Source of the DNA: Apiosordaria backusii
Taxonomy: Eukaryota > Ascomycota > Sordariomycetes > Sordariales > Lasiosphaeriaceae
Reading direction: 5' to 3'
Assembly: GCA_030549205.1 (NCBI GenBank)
Contig: JAUKTV010000019.1
Span: 1-64,000 of the forward strand
Length of the DNA: 64,000 nucleotides
The translations under genes and the position numbers were made by a program. Positions 35,759 to 45,243 of the stretch are shown one piece after another (the stretch's first letter is position 1; every line of letters starts with the position of its first letter). The notes beneath the pieces were generated by a model. It was not told the origin of the DNA. It did not search any database and was given only the letters and a program-made list of their open reading frames with translations.

Positions 35759-36181
35759 TGTCACAGACCAACCATATAGCACGGCCAGGTGGAGACTGCA
35801 GCTAGCCATGTCTGCCAATCGGAGGAAGGAGACACGGCGGCAGGGCTGCAGGGTAGGACAAGGCTCACTGCTTGGCAAAGGTGAGCCGGATCACCAGGCT
35901 CACCAGGTGAGCATGGTGAGTTCTGAGGGATCACCACCGATCACTAGTGAGCCGGAGTGATCCAGGTACGGAGGTACTTAGGGATTCATGGTCTATATAT
36001 ACGGGGGAACTAGATAGCTTGTAGATAGTTCCGCAGTATGCAATCACAGCTTGTATTCACGGTATCTTGTGTTTACATTGAGACATCTTGTTGTGCACTG
36101 TTTAGCTGCACCGAACCAATTGTCAGAAGTTACCTTCAACCGAGTATCCCTTTCAGAGGTTCTGTACAGGGGTTCGTCACA
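35759..36181 (+). repeat. 5' LTR (423 bp) of the chromovirus
   Basis: TATA box at about 35994-36001 (TATATATA). The U3 contains clustered GGTGAGC/GCTCACC and GGATCACC words at 35880-35960 in both orientations, possible regulatory sites. The short minus-strand open frame in the LTR (also seen in the 3' LTR) has no support as a gene. Confidence 0.96.
35994..36043 (+). promoter_or_regulatory. LTR promoter: TATA box and probable transcript start / self-primer
   Basis: TATATATA at 35994 and, about 41 bp downstream, AGTATGCAA at 36035-36043. The latter is complementary to TTGCATACT at 36184-36192, just after the LTR. This is the arrangement of Tf1/sushi-type elements, whose mRNA 5' end folds back to prime reverse transcription, and it places the transcript start at about 36035. 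Confidence 0.6.
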
Positions 36182-36183
36182 CG

Positions 36184-36192
36184 TTGCATACT
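36184..36192 (+). other. Primer-binding site, self-priming type
   Basis: TTGCATACT two bases after the 5' LTR. There is no TGG start expected for a tRNA 3'-end primer, but a 9-nt perfect complement exists in the predicted mRNA 5' end at 36035-36043. Confidence 0.6.
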
Positions 36193-36234
36193 CACTTCAA
36201 CTCTGTCACGGATAAGTTGAAGGTACCCATCACC

Positions 36235-38367
36235 ATGGCGGACAACAAAGAAAGCCCCCAAGCCATTCTGGCCCGACTCAACGCTCGCGTCAAGGAGCTC
36301 GAGGATGCGGTTCAACAGACCCAGGACCAAGTCGTCGCCGTTGGTCACCTGGATCACCGCGGTAGCCAGCTGGCCAAGATCGAGGCCCCCGAACGCTATG
36401 GTGGCGGAAAAGGGGAGCTGGGAGGGTTCCTGATCCAGCTCAAGACCTATTTTCGGTACTATCCCACTCGTTTCCCTGACGAGGAGTCCAAGGTCACCTA
36501 TGCGGCATCTCGACTCAAGGACAAGGCTCTCGCGTGGTTCGAGCCCATCCTGGACGACTATTACGAGAACGACGACGCAGGCACCAGGAAGGACATCACT
36601 AGGGAGTGCTTCGAGACCTTCAAGAAGTTCGAAGCCCGCATCAAGGAAGTCTTCGGAGAGTACGATGAAGCTCGCCGAGCCCAGGAGAGACTCGCCAACT
36701 TACGCCAGACCCGGTCGGCAGCCGACTATGCTGCCACCTTCAAGACCGACGCCCTGCGCAGCGAGATTAATGACGAAGGCTTGATGCAGCTTTTCTACAA
36801 CGGACTCAAGGACGAAGTGAAGGACGAGTTGTACAAGGAGGAGAGACCGGACACCATCGACAAGTACATCGCTACAGCCATTCGTATCGACGACCGGCAG
36901 TTCCAACGCCGGATGGAGAAAAGAGGAACGCGTGCAAACCCAGGACAGCACCGTGGCTCTGGAGGCTACCGAGCCAACGACAAGAGGAAACGCTACACCA
37001 CGAGCGTGTCTGGAACCACTCACGCGGGACCTATGGAAATTGACGCAGCTCAGAGGCAGTTCAAAGGGAAGAACGATGTCAAATGCTTCAACTGCGGGAA
37101 GATCGGGCATTTTAAGAGAGACTGTCGGGCGCCCAAGCAACTCAAGTGGAAAGGGAAGGAGGTGGCGGCAGCTACGACATCCCGACGCATCGTGGAGATC
37201 TCAAGCATTGAGTACGGCAACGATGGATTCCTGGACTCAGCGGACGACTACACCGACAGCGATTACGGGTATGAGGCCCAGGAAGGAGAGTTAACGGTTG
37301 ACTCGGAGGGGGAGGACCTCGTCGTGGGACAGGAACGACCGGTCGGAGGAGCCGCTGGGCAACAAGAGAGCACTGCTCCGGGACCCTCTGGGGAAACCTT
37401 ACAACGATTGGGACGAGTTTTCGCCACGGGTACAACCAACACTCAGGACTCGACCACAGAAACAACTCTACAACAGGCCAGGGAACGAGTTCAAAGACTC
37501 GAGGAAGGGGTGGAAGAACTTCGGAACCAGCGAGAAGCGATTGAACAACACTACCGCGACCTCGAGGACAAGGTGGCGCAAGCCACGACCGACAACCCAC
37601 CGCTTGCACAGCTCAGGCAGGGCGATGAACACTGGATCATTCCGGAGGAAGAGTTCGTTGGAGGCCTTATGCGGCTCAACGAGTACGGAGAGACTTGGGA
37701 TGAGTTCTGGGCGACGCGACCAGTGGCCAGCGTGGGACTCGCACTGGCGCCAGGAGAGATCCCAGCTCACAGGTGGTATATTCCTTGCGAAGGAGACACA
37801 CCACAGGTTCACCCAAGACACCCAGAGCACAGGAGAGTGCCATGGTTCCAGTGCATCGCTCACGGATGCGCGGAACACTACCAGTCGAAAGCCCTTAACA
37901 GGCATTGGCCGATCAGGGAGGTTACCCAGACAGGACAACCAGCACCAGTATCGGGGACACTCGCAAGATGGGGAGCTCCGGACGAGGAATTAAACGACTA
38001 CTTCTTGTGGAGACAAGGAGACCCGGTTCGACCCGACAATATTCGACAGGTCATTCAGTTTTGGCCAAGAGAAGCCCGATGCTGCGTGAATAACCTCGAT
38101 AAGGACATGGCTTATTGCCCAAGCAAGGATTGCGCACTTCACTTGAGAATGAAGGTGCGGGCGTACCACGCGGAGAGAAATACTACATGGGGGGAAGCCT
38201 ATGGGATAGATGAACGCCCATCTGACAGCGAGGAATGGAAAGAGGCCCAACGACAATGGTTAGCCGGTTTCGAGCTGCTGGACAGTTCGGCGAAGGAGGA
38301 CGCTCTGGAGGCTCAACAACAGTCGGGAAAAGGGCCACGGCCTTTCGCGGAGGCCGCAAACCTCTAA
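36235..38367 (+). CDS. gag: Chromovirus Gag, 710 aa
   Basis: Structural protein that packages element RNA into cytoplasmic virus-like particles. The ATG at 36235 has an excellent context (CACCATGG). Residues about 45-220 match the retrotransposon Gag capsid layout (ALAWFEPIL, RECFETFKKFEARIKEVFG, QLFYNGLKDEVKDELY). A CCHC zinc knuckle CFNCGKIGHFKRDC is at about residues 284-297. After it come an acidic linker, a coiled coil (about 400-450) and an unusually long C-terminal part of about 250 residues rich in Trp, Cys and His, without a family I recognise. The reading frame is intact. Pol is reached by -1 frameshifting near codon 699. Confidence 0.93.
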   Translation: MADNKESPQAILARLNARVKELEDAVQQTQDQVVAVGHLDHRGSQLAKIEAPERYGGGKGELGGFLIQLKTYFRYYPTRFPDEESKVTYAASRLKDKALAWFEPILDDYYENDDAGTRKDITRECFETFKKFEARIKEVFGEYDEARRAQERLANLRQTRSAADYAATFKTDALRSEINDEGLMQLFYNGLKDEVKDELYKEERPDTIDKYIATAIRIDDRQFQRRMEKRGTRANPGQHRGSGGYRANDKRKRYTTSVSGTTHAGPMEIDAAQRQFKGKNDVKCFNCGKIGHFKRDCRAPKQLKWKGKEVAAATTSRRIVEISSIEYGNDGFLDSADDYTDSDYGYEAQEGELTVDSEGEDLVVGQERPVGGAAGQQESTAPGPSGETLQRLGRVFATGTTNTQDSTTETTLQQARERVQRLEEGVEELRNQREAIEQHYRDLEDKVAQATTDNPPLAQLRQGDEHWIIPEEEFVGGLMRLNEYGETWDEFWATRPVASVGLALAPGEIPAHRWYIPCEGDTPQVHPRHPEHRRVPWFQCIAHGCAEHYQSKALNRHWPIREVTQTGQPAPVSGTLARWGAPDEELNDYFLWRQGDPVRPDNIRQVIQFWPREARCCVNNLDKDMAYCPSKDCALHLRMKVRAYHAERNTTWGEAYGIDERPSDSEEWKEAQRQWLAGFELLDSSAKEDALEAQQQSGKGPRPFAEAANL
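38325..38356 (+). promoter_or_regulatory. -1 ribosomal frameshift site (slippery heptamer plus stem-loop)
   Basis: Heptamer GGGAAAA at 38325-38331 sits in the gag phase G GGA AAA, the X XXY YYZ form. Six nucleotides later CGGCCT (38338-38343), loop TTCGCGG, AGGCCG (38351-38356) forms a perfect 6-bp stem. The gag stop follows 11 nt after the stem, and pol is in the -1 frame. Confidence 0.8.
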
Positions 38368-41300
38368 AGGACCACGAGCTACACATCAGCGAGGTCGCTG
38401 CTGTACAGAGGAGGGGCATGAAAGACAAAAGATTGCGAGTAGCAGCGCGTTGGAAGGGTTTCCAAACGCAAGCACTCGTGGACAGTGGAGCAGAAGCGGA
38501 CTTGATTTCACCAAGATTTGTGCAACAAGCCCGGGTTCCATGGAAAAAGAAGGAGGAAGAGGTCGTCATGAAGGGACCCTTCCCTACACAGTTGGTAACC
38601 AGAGAGACGTTGCCACTGGACATCACAGTGTCAGGAAAAACAACGACAGTGATTTTCGACATCGTGGATATGGGGCCAGAGAAGGACATGATCCTAGGGC
38701 AGCCATGGCACGAGGACTACGACCCAGACATCCGTTGGAAGGATGGTGGCCACCTACGACCGAGGACATATCGGGAGTATCCAACCAACGATGGGAGATC
38801 AGGAGCACGGCAGGAGCAGAGTGCAAGACAAGCACCCTCCACGGCACCACCGCAAGAGACACGAGAAATATTGGTGTACTCGATCGACACAGGCGGCAAG
38901 ATCGAAGAAGTAGGGTTGGTAGGAACAGTTGCGTTGGTGGAGATTGCGGCAGCAATGAAGGACAAATACGCTTATTACAACAACTTGAAGAAAAGCGAGA
39001 AAAAGGAGGTACCGCCGGAATATCAAGGGCATCCGGCGTTCACAGCAAAACACCTTCAGGGTCTACCGGATAGGGGACCATGGGACCACGAAATCAAGCT
39101 CAAAGACGGAGCAAAACTCAAGCTTTTTCAGGTCTACCACACCAACGACAAACAGAGTGAGGAGTTGCGGAAGTATTTGGACGAGAATCTCAAGAGAGGA
39201 CACATCAGACCATCCACATCGCCAGCTGGATATCCTGTTTTCTTCGTGCCGAAGAAGGATGGGAGTCCACGACTGTGTGTGGATTATCGACAGCTGAATC
39301 AGGAAACGGTGAAGAACGGTTACCCACTACCGCTGATTTCGCGGCTGCGAAGTCAACTGTCAGGGGCACGATGGTTCACCAGGCTTGATATGCCAGTCGG
39401 GTACGCGCACATACGAATCAAGGAGGGAGACGAATGGAAGACGGCTTTTCGCACACCTTACGGGCATTTCGAGTATCTCGTTATGCCGTTCGGGCTCACA
39501 AATGCACCAGCAACCTTCCAGGCCCTCGTTGATCACACGATTCGCCAGTATCTCGACAAAACAGCAGTTTGCTACCTCGACGACGTTCTCATCTACTCAC
39601 GCACTCTGGAAGAACACAAACAGCACGTCAAGGAAATTTTGGACGCGCTACATGGAGCAGGACTATCGGTCAACAAGGACAAGAGCGAGTTCCATGTGCA
39701 GGAAACGGTCTATCTCGGGTATCTGATCTCGCCGGGAGAAGTGCGAATGGAACCAGGGAAGATCGCGGCAGTCAAGGACTGGCCGAGACCACAGGGAGAA
39801 ACACCCGAACAGCTGAAAACAAGAGTTCGAGAATTTCTGGGATTCACCAATTTTTATCGAATGTTCATACGGAACTACGGCGCCATTGCAAAACCATTGA
39901 ACGACCTAACCAAGAAGGACGCCGAGTTCAAGTGGAAAGAAGAACAGGAAGAGGCTTTTCAAGCCATCAAGAACGCCATTACGGCGGACCCAGTACTCAA
40001 GCTTCCGGATCCAGGACGACCTTTCGAAGTTGAGACAGACGCTTCCGACTACGCCATAGGAGGACAGCTAGGACAACGAGACCAGGACGGGAAGTTGCAC
40101 CCGGTAGCATTCTTTTCGAAAAAGCTGGAGGGACCACGCAAGAACTACCCAATCCACGACAAGGAGCTGCTTGCCATCATTGAGGCTTTCGAGGAATGGA
40201 GACCCTATCTCAGCGGGACCAACTACGAGGTACAGGTCTACACGGATCACAAAAACTTGAAGTATTTCACCACTACCAAGGTCCTCAACGCCAGGCAAGG
40301 CAGGTGGTCAGAATTCCTGTCTGAGTTCAATTTTCAGATTCATTACAAGAAGGGATCCGAGAACGCGAGAGCGGACGCTCTAAGCAGAAGGGCGGACCAC
40401 CACGAAGAGAAAGTGGCGGAGGAGTCACCACCATTGCTGCAGGAGACAGCAGAAGGCACACTGAGGCACCCGCTCCAGCAGTGGGCTGAGTGTTGCGCGG
40501 TGTACCGAGAAGAATCAACAGCCAACAAGTATCAGAGCAACATCGGCAGTGACGAGCAGGAACGACGGGCTGAACTGGAATCTTTGGGGATCCAGAAGGA
40601 CGACAATTACCGGCTCTGGTATCACAATCGAGCTTATGTCGAACCAGAACAGCGGAAGGCATTGATTCAGGAGATCCACGAGTCGAAGCTCGGAGGACAC
40701 ATGGGAGTGGCCAAAACAACAGAAAAGGTCAAACAACACTTCAATTGGCCAGGACTGAGGAAGGATGTTGAGGAAACGCTGCGAGAATGTGACCTTTGCA
40801 GGAGAACGAAGGCAGAGAGACACAAGCCTTACGGATTCTTGGAGCCATTACCAGTGGCAGAACAACCATGGAGCTCAGTGACAATGGACTTTATCACCAA
40901 GCTACCACATTCCAAGGACACGGTCACAGGAGTCAAGTATGACAGCATCCTCACGATCGTCGACAGACTCACCAAGTGGGCATATTTCTTGCCCTACAGG
41001 GAGACTTGGACGGCGGAACAATTGGCGGATGTGGTGTTTCGGAACGTTACGGCGACACACACATGGCCAAGGGAATTCATTACGGACCGCGATACCAAGT
41101 TTGTGTCGAAGTTTTGGAAGGCTCTAATGGAGCAAGTAGGAGTGAAGAGCAAGGCGTCGTCAGCGTATCACCCACAGACGGACGGCCAGACGGAGAGGCT
41201 TAACCAGATTGTTGAACAGTACCTTCGGAACTACATCAATTTCGAACAAGACAACTGGGTTGAACTCTTACCAGCAGCACAGCTCGCGTACAATACGGCA

Positions 41301-41984
41301 CCTACGGAGACAACCAGGGTCACACCATTCTTCGCAAACTACGGTTTCGAGGCGGATCTACGGCAAGGACCAGAGGCAAGAGTGCCTAGGGCGGCAGCAA
41401 AAGCAGGGAAGCTACACATGCTGCACGCCAAACTCAAGGAAGAACTCGAGTTCGTTCGGGAACGCATGCGCAAGTACTACAACGTCAAACGGCTCGAGGG
41501 ACCTCGATTGAAGAGGGGGGATAAAGTGTTTCTTTCAACACGGAATTTGCGCACAAAACGACCAAGTAAAAAGCTGGACCACAGGAGGGTGGGACCTTTT
41601 ACGGTCGAGGAGAAAATATCGGAAACAGCATTCAGGCTTAAGCTACCAAGTACTATGCGGCTACGGTCAAGCGTCTTCCACATTTCACTCTTGGAACCGG
41701 CACCACGGGCTGCCAGCCCAGACACACAAGTAGAAGCCGAGGACGAAGAAGAAGAGTACGACGTGGAAGAGGTACTGGACTCTCGCATTAGTAGCGGACA
41801 ACTGGAGTATTTAGTCAGCTGGCTGGACTACCCGGACACAGACAACTCATGGGAACCAGCAATGAACCTCAACTGCCCTGAGAAACTGGAGGAATTTCAC
41901 CGAAGGAACCCTGATCGACCGGGGGCACGGGGTCAGCCAGCCAGTCGAAGCCAGAAAAGGGCTCGAAGGCCACGCCGGGGCTAG
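38331..41984 (+). CDS. pol: Chromovirus Pol: protease, RT, RNase H, integrase, chromodomain
   Basis: Made as a Gag-Pol fusion of about 1916 residues (699 Gag + 1217 Pol) if the -1 shift at 38331 is used. The open frame itself extends back to 38235. Domains in order: aspartic protease ALVDSGAEADLIS; reverse transcriptase with FFVPKKDGSPRLCVDYRQLN, FTRLDMPVGYAHIRI and catalytic YLDDVLIYS (about 39573); RNase H FEVETDASDYAIGG, ELLAIIEAF and YTDHKNLKYF; integrase zinc-binding HESKLGGHMG ... CDLCRRTK and catalytic MDFITKLP, FITDRDTKF and SSAYHPQTDGQTERLN; GPY/F-like module; C-terminal chromodomain (EEYDVEEVLDSRIS ... YLVSWLDYPDTDNSWEP). The chromodomain is known to steer integration to marked chromatin, which fits the heterochromatin-like target. 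No stops or frame breaks. Confidence 0.95.
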   Translation, partial: RATAFRGGRKPLKDHELHISEVAAVQRRGMKDKRLRVAARWKGFQTQALVDSGAEADLISPRFVQQARVPWKKKEEEVVMKGPFPTQLVTRETLPLDITVSGKTTTVIFDIVDMGPEKDMILGQPWHEDYDPDIRWKDGGHLRPRTYREYPTNDGRSGARQEQSARQAPSTAPPQETREILVYSIDTGGKIEEVGLVGTVALVEIAAAMKDKYAYYNNLKKSEKKEVPPEYQGHPAFTAKHLQGLPDRGPWDHEIKLKDGAKLKLFQVYHTNDKQSEELRKYLDENLKRGHIRPSTSPAGYPVFFVPKKDGSPRLCVDYRQLNQETVKNGYPLPLISRLRSQLSGARWFTRLDMPVGYAHIRIKEGDEWKTAFRTPYGHFEYLVMPFGLTNAPATFQALVDHTIRQYLDKTAVCYLDDVLIYSRTLEEHKQHVKEILDALHGAGLSVNKDKSEFHVQETVYLGYLISPGEVRMEPGKIAAVKDWPRPQGETPEQLKTRVREFLGFTNFYRMFIRNYGAIAKPLNDLTKKDAEFKWKEEQEEAFQAIKNAITADPVLKLPDPGRPFEVETDASDYAIGGQLGQRDQDGKLHPVAFFSKKLEGPRKNYPIHDKELLAIIEAFEEWRPYLSGTNYEVQVYTDHKNLKYFTTTKVLNARQGRWSEFLSEFNFQIHYKKGSENARADALSRRADHHEEKVAEESPPLLQETAEGTLRHPLQQWAECCAVYREESTANKYQSNIGSDEQERRAELESLGIQKDDNYRLWYHNRAYVEPEQRKALIQEIHESKLGGHMGVAKTTEKVKQHFNWPGLRKDVEETLRECDLCRRTKAERHKPYGFLEPLPVAEQPWSSVTMDFITKLPHSKDTVTGVKYDSILTIVDRLTKWAYFLPYRETWTAEQLADVVFRNVTATHTWPREFITDRDTKFVSKFWKALMEQVGVKSKASSAYHPQTDGQTERLNQIVEQYLRNYINFEQDNWVELLPAAQLAYNTAPTETTRVTPFFANYGFEADLRQGPEARVPRAAAKAGKLHMLHAKLKEELEFVRERMRKYYNVKRLEGPRLKRGDKVFLSTRNLRTKRPSKKLDHRRVGPFTVEEKISETAFRLKLPSTMRLRSSVFHISLLEPAPRAASPDTQVEAEDEEEEYDVEEVLDSRISSGQLEYLVSWLDYPDTDNSWEPAMNLNCPEKLEEFHRRNPDRPGARGQPASRSQKRARRPRRG

Positions 41985-42530
41985 AGGGAGCGGTGCCGAC
42001 GGCCTCCCAGGCACCTAGCGACTGGGCCTGACCAGCCAGGGACTGTTCCCCCAGAGGATCGGCAGGTTCGGGCGAAGTGGGTACTAGACCGTCGACCTCG
42101 TCTAGCGACTCCATTCCCCGACGAAAGAGTTCCGCACCCCAATCACGCATCGACTCACGCTGTTTGCGTAGACGAGTCAAGGCGCTCAGCGTCTCTGATA
42201 AAAGGGTCTCTTTCGCGGCTATCTCTTCATCAATTTTCTTTTGTTCCGACAAATTTTTAATCACTACAACCGTTAGCAAAAGAGGGGCCATCGTATAGGG
42301 CCCAGGCACCCACAAGAGTCGGCTACATTCGGCCCATCACACGGCTTGCCCATCCGAACGCAGTTCGAGCAGCGATTTGATCCCTCCTTCATAATACAGC
42401 GCTTTTGAGGCTTCGCGCCCCAACAACGGGAACAAGGCATGACTTCGACACCGTCTTGATCGATCGAGGCGGAGAGGACTTTTCGGTCACGAGTCGTGTC
42501 GCGGTAACGTTTCTCTACGCGGCCCGCCAT
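41869..42530 (-). CDS. Antisense spliced ORF: Zn2Cys6-like cluster plus coiled coil, 203 aa
   Basis: Exons 42314-42530 and 41869-42263, with a 50-bp intron (donor GTGGGT, branch CTAAC, acceptor TGTAG) that joins two otherwise separate frames exactly in phase. ATG at 42530. Exon 1 has six cysteines spaced C-x2-C-x8-C-x8-C-x2-C-x6-C, close to the Gal4-type zinc binuclear cluster (normally C-x2-C-x6-C). Exon 2 opens with a heptad-rich coiled coil (EQKKIDEEIAAKETLLSETL) followed by a Pro/Ser-rich acidic tail. The 3' end overlaps the last 116 bp of pol. The promoter may lie in the 3' LTR or the 136 bp between LTR and ATG. Similar Cys-cluster/coiled-coil proteins are frequent in fungal genomes. A role in regulating the element or host is inference. 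Confidence 0.68.
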
Positions 42531-42644
42531 CGTTAGGCATGTCAAAGCAAGCTTAAGGAGAGAAAGGCGGAGGGATCACTTACGCGGGAAAGGGAACAGC
42601 AGCGTTAGGGTATAAGGACAACAACGTCGAGTCTTTCGGGACGA

Positions 42645-42660
42645 AAGACGACGAGGGGGA
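42645..42660 (+). other. Probable polypurine tract of the chromovirus
   Basis: Purine-rich AAGACGACGAGGGGGA ending 6 bp before the 3' LTR. It is not perfectly adjacent, so the exact primer site is uncertain. Confidence 0.5.
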
Positions 42661-42666
42661 GCATCG

Positions 42667-43089
42667 TGTCACAGACCAACCATATAGCACGGCCAGGTGG
42701 AGACTGCAGCTAGCCATGTCTGCCAATCGGAGGAAGGAGACACGGCGGCAGGGCTGCAGGGTAGGACAAGGCTCACTGCTTGGCAAAGGTGAGCCGGATC
42801 ACCAGGCTCACCAGGTGAGCATGGTGAGTTCTGAGGGATCACCACCGATCACTAGTGAGCCGGAGTGATCCAGGTACGGAGGTACTTAGGGATTCATGGT
42901 CTATATATACGGGGGAACTAGATAGCTTGTAGATAGTTCCGCAGTATGCAATCACAGCTTGTATTCACGGTATCTTGTGTTTACATTGAGACATCTTGTT
43001 GTGCACTGTTTAGCTGCACCGAACCAATTGTCAGAAGTTACCTTCAACCGAGTATCCCTTTCAGAGGTTCTGTACAGGGGTTCGTCACA
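42667..43089 (+). repeat. 3' LTR (423 bp) of the chromovirus
   Basis: Same length and, by reading, same sequence as 35759-36181. Confidence 0.96.
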
Positions 43090-43611
43090 TAATAGTATAT
43101 ATAATATACGTTCAAATATAAGCAATGCTTATATTCTTCTACTTTTTACTATCTTTCTTCAGTATAGCTATTATTACATCGGCTAATTTAAGGTGCTTAT
43201 AGTAATCTAGCCTCGGGATCTTATACTTATAAGCTTTCGGTATAATTATATACTACTATTATATTAGTACTATCTCTTAATCGTTAAGTCGTATAGGATA
43301 AACCTATACTTAATATTACAATCAATTAAGTCTTAATATAGTAAGTAATATAGAAGAGTAATATAGTAAGTAAGGTATTACAATGTCATTACGTAAGCTT
43401 ATTGTTAAACTCGACAGTAGAAAGTTCAGCTATATAATAAGCATGTAATAAATACGTAATAGTCACGTAACCATGACAGTGAGCAGGCTCCAGGCAGTTC
43501 AAGTAGTATACTAGATCAACTGTGAAGAGAACCAATGCCGGGTGTGGCGTTGTAAAAGAAACTTTTTTTTTTTTAGAAGCTCCACTTTTCAGAGAGACAT
43601 TACTTAAGAAA

Positions 43612-43985
43612 ATAATAATAAATTAACAAACCTTTATTAAATATAGAGTATATATTAAAATATTATAATATGAATTTAAATTTAAAAAAAAATTACCTAT
43701 AATTTCAAATGTCTTTTAATATTATTAAATTTAATAAAGGTTAAAGTTAATTACCTCTTTAATTTAATTATTAATAACTTTATTATATAATAGTAATAAA
43801 AGTTAAACTTTTTCTTTAATTTTAATATAAGGAAGTATTATAAAATAAAAATATTATAAAAAATATTATAGTTTTTAAAAGGTAATTTTAAAATAATAAG
43901 AAAATATAGGTACATTTGGTATAGTTTATAATAGTGGATTTAAAAGTATCTTAATTGCTATATAAAAATAGTAATGTAAAAAATT
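43612..43985. other. AT-rich DNA up to a sharp composition boundary
   Basis: Very AT-rich, no gene. At about 43990 base composition switches to balanced within a few tens of bases. Confidence 0.6.
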
Positions 43986-43989
43986 AAAC

Positions 43990-44570
43990 TAAATCCTTAG
44001 CAAAAAACGCTTAGGCCAGAACGTCGTTTCGTATGCAAGGCACAGCTGAACTCTGCTAAGGCCGATACCCGGGTGACAACCCCACTGTGAATCAGATCTA
44101 AGCTCAGCTGCGTAGCCGATCTGGCGCCGATCTGATGTTGTTCGCGTTTGCTTCGCGGGTTCTTCTCCAGTTGAGATCCAAACTCGAACGCATTTCATTT
44201 CAGAGCCGAGACTCTATCTGATGCCTACCATCGATGTCTACATAATGTCCAGAGAGGGTGTTCAAACTGCATAATCTTGTGTACCACACTGCAGAGGCAG
44301 ACTGGTTCGGATAAAACGGCAACACCATTGGCAAAGTGGGGTGGGTTGTGCTGATTGTCGTTGGCCTACCTGGGCGCCGCGACAACAAACCAAATGAATC
44401 AATCCCAGCGACGCCCAGCACAGTGAATCCACCTGCCTGTTTCCGCCGCGTGTCGACTGTCAAAAAGGTCTTCCACCGCCCTTTGATCTGTGTCAATTTT
44501 CTGTTGATTCTTTTGCAAAGTCAACAGCGAGTTTCCCATCAATCTGACCATCGCAACCTCAATCATAAAG
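43990..44570. other. Upstream region of the CYSTM gene
   Basis: Balanced composition; minor open frames only. Probably promoter and 5' UTR (pyrimidine-rich before the ATG at 44571). Confidence 0.45.
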
Positions 44571-45243
44571 ATGTCTGGATATCCTCCTCAACAGGGGTAC
44601 GTACGTTCCGCAGGCAACCCTGCTTTTGGCTGTGTTTTGTGTTTCCCGACGGCAATTGATCCATTCATACCTAGTTGCGCTTCAGTGACCTGTCGCAAAT
44701 TGCCAAATGAATTGCATCGGAAGTGAAGAATCGCAAACTTACACCATGGAGACGAGGCTGACGCAATTCAACTTTACAGTGGCTATTACCCCCAAGCCCC
44801 TCCCCAAGGGTATCCTCCTCAAGGCTATCCCCCACCGGATGGCGGCTATCCCCCGCAGGGCTACCCTCCTCAGGGCTACCCTCCTCAGGGCTACCCTCCT
44901 CAGGGCTACCCTCCTCCTCAGCAGCAGATGCAGTACCAGCAAGCACCCCCTCCCAAAGAGGAGAAGAGCCACGGCTGCCTCTACACTTGGTGAGTTTTCT
45001 TTTCCAGGGTGGTCAAATGAGTGCCTGGTGGAGATCGTGTGCCAGGGTTGGGGTTCATGAACCCCTTTGTCAACGAACCGCGACATCAACATCAGAGCTC
45101 TCGATGACCACCGCAATTTCCGACTTCGCCATGTCTCGTGAGTATTTATTGACTTCTATTACAGTGTTGCCGCCATGTGCTGCTGTTGGTTGTGCGGAGA
45201 GACCTGCGAATGCTGTCTCGAATGCCTCACTTGCTGCTTCTAA
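44571..45243 (+). CDS. CYSTM-type protein with PPQGY repeats, 104 aa
   Basis: Three exons: 44571-44596, 44780-44989, 45165-45243. Donors are GTACGT and GTGAGT, acceptors TTACAG and TTACAG, and phases agree. The protein begins MSGYPPQQG, has repeated GYPPQ units (15-bp tandem repeats at 44860-44920), a KEEKSHGCLYT linker, and ends with a dense cysteine block (AAMCCCWLCGETCECCLECLTCCF). That is the cysteine-rich transmembrane (CYSTM) layout of small stress-related tail-inserted membrane proteins known from yeasts and plants. The second intron (175 bp) is long for this window, so an extra small exon cannot be excluded. Confidence 0.82.

Larger units (their letters stand above)
35759..43089 (+). 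mobile_element. Intact Ty3/gypsy chromovirus (7331 bp)
   Basis: Two 423-bp LTRs (TGTCAC...GTCACA) that look identical by eye, 5-bp TAATA target duplication, open gag and pol overlapping with a -1 frameshift, RT-RNase H-integrase order and a C-terminal chromodomain. Codons and GC content are normal, with no RIP signature, although the surrounding DNA is heavily mutated. An additional spliced antisense gene lies between pol and the 3' LTR. All coding parts are intact, so this could be an active or recently active copy. Confidence 0.96.
35447..43599 (-). repeat. Unclassified repeat family A copy 2, split by a chromovirus, flanked by 12-bp direct repeats
   Basis: Segments 35447-35758 and 43095-43599 (817 bp together) form the reverse complement of the repeat at 2412-3406: it starts TGTCTCTCTGAAAAGTGGAG at 43599 and ends CTGAACCTTAAG at 35447. 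A perfect 12-bp direct repeat TTACTTAAGAAA lies at 35435-35446 and 43600-43611. This copy is less AT-shifted than copy 1. It hosts the gypsy insertion. Confidence 0.75.

Noticed and set aside
35690..35878. Open frame overlapping the LTR start, repeated at 42580-42786
   Set aside because: Both are the same LTR U3 sequence read on the minus strand; differing ends come from unrelated flanks.
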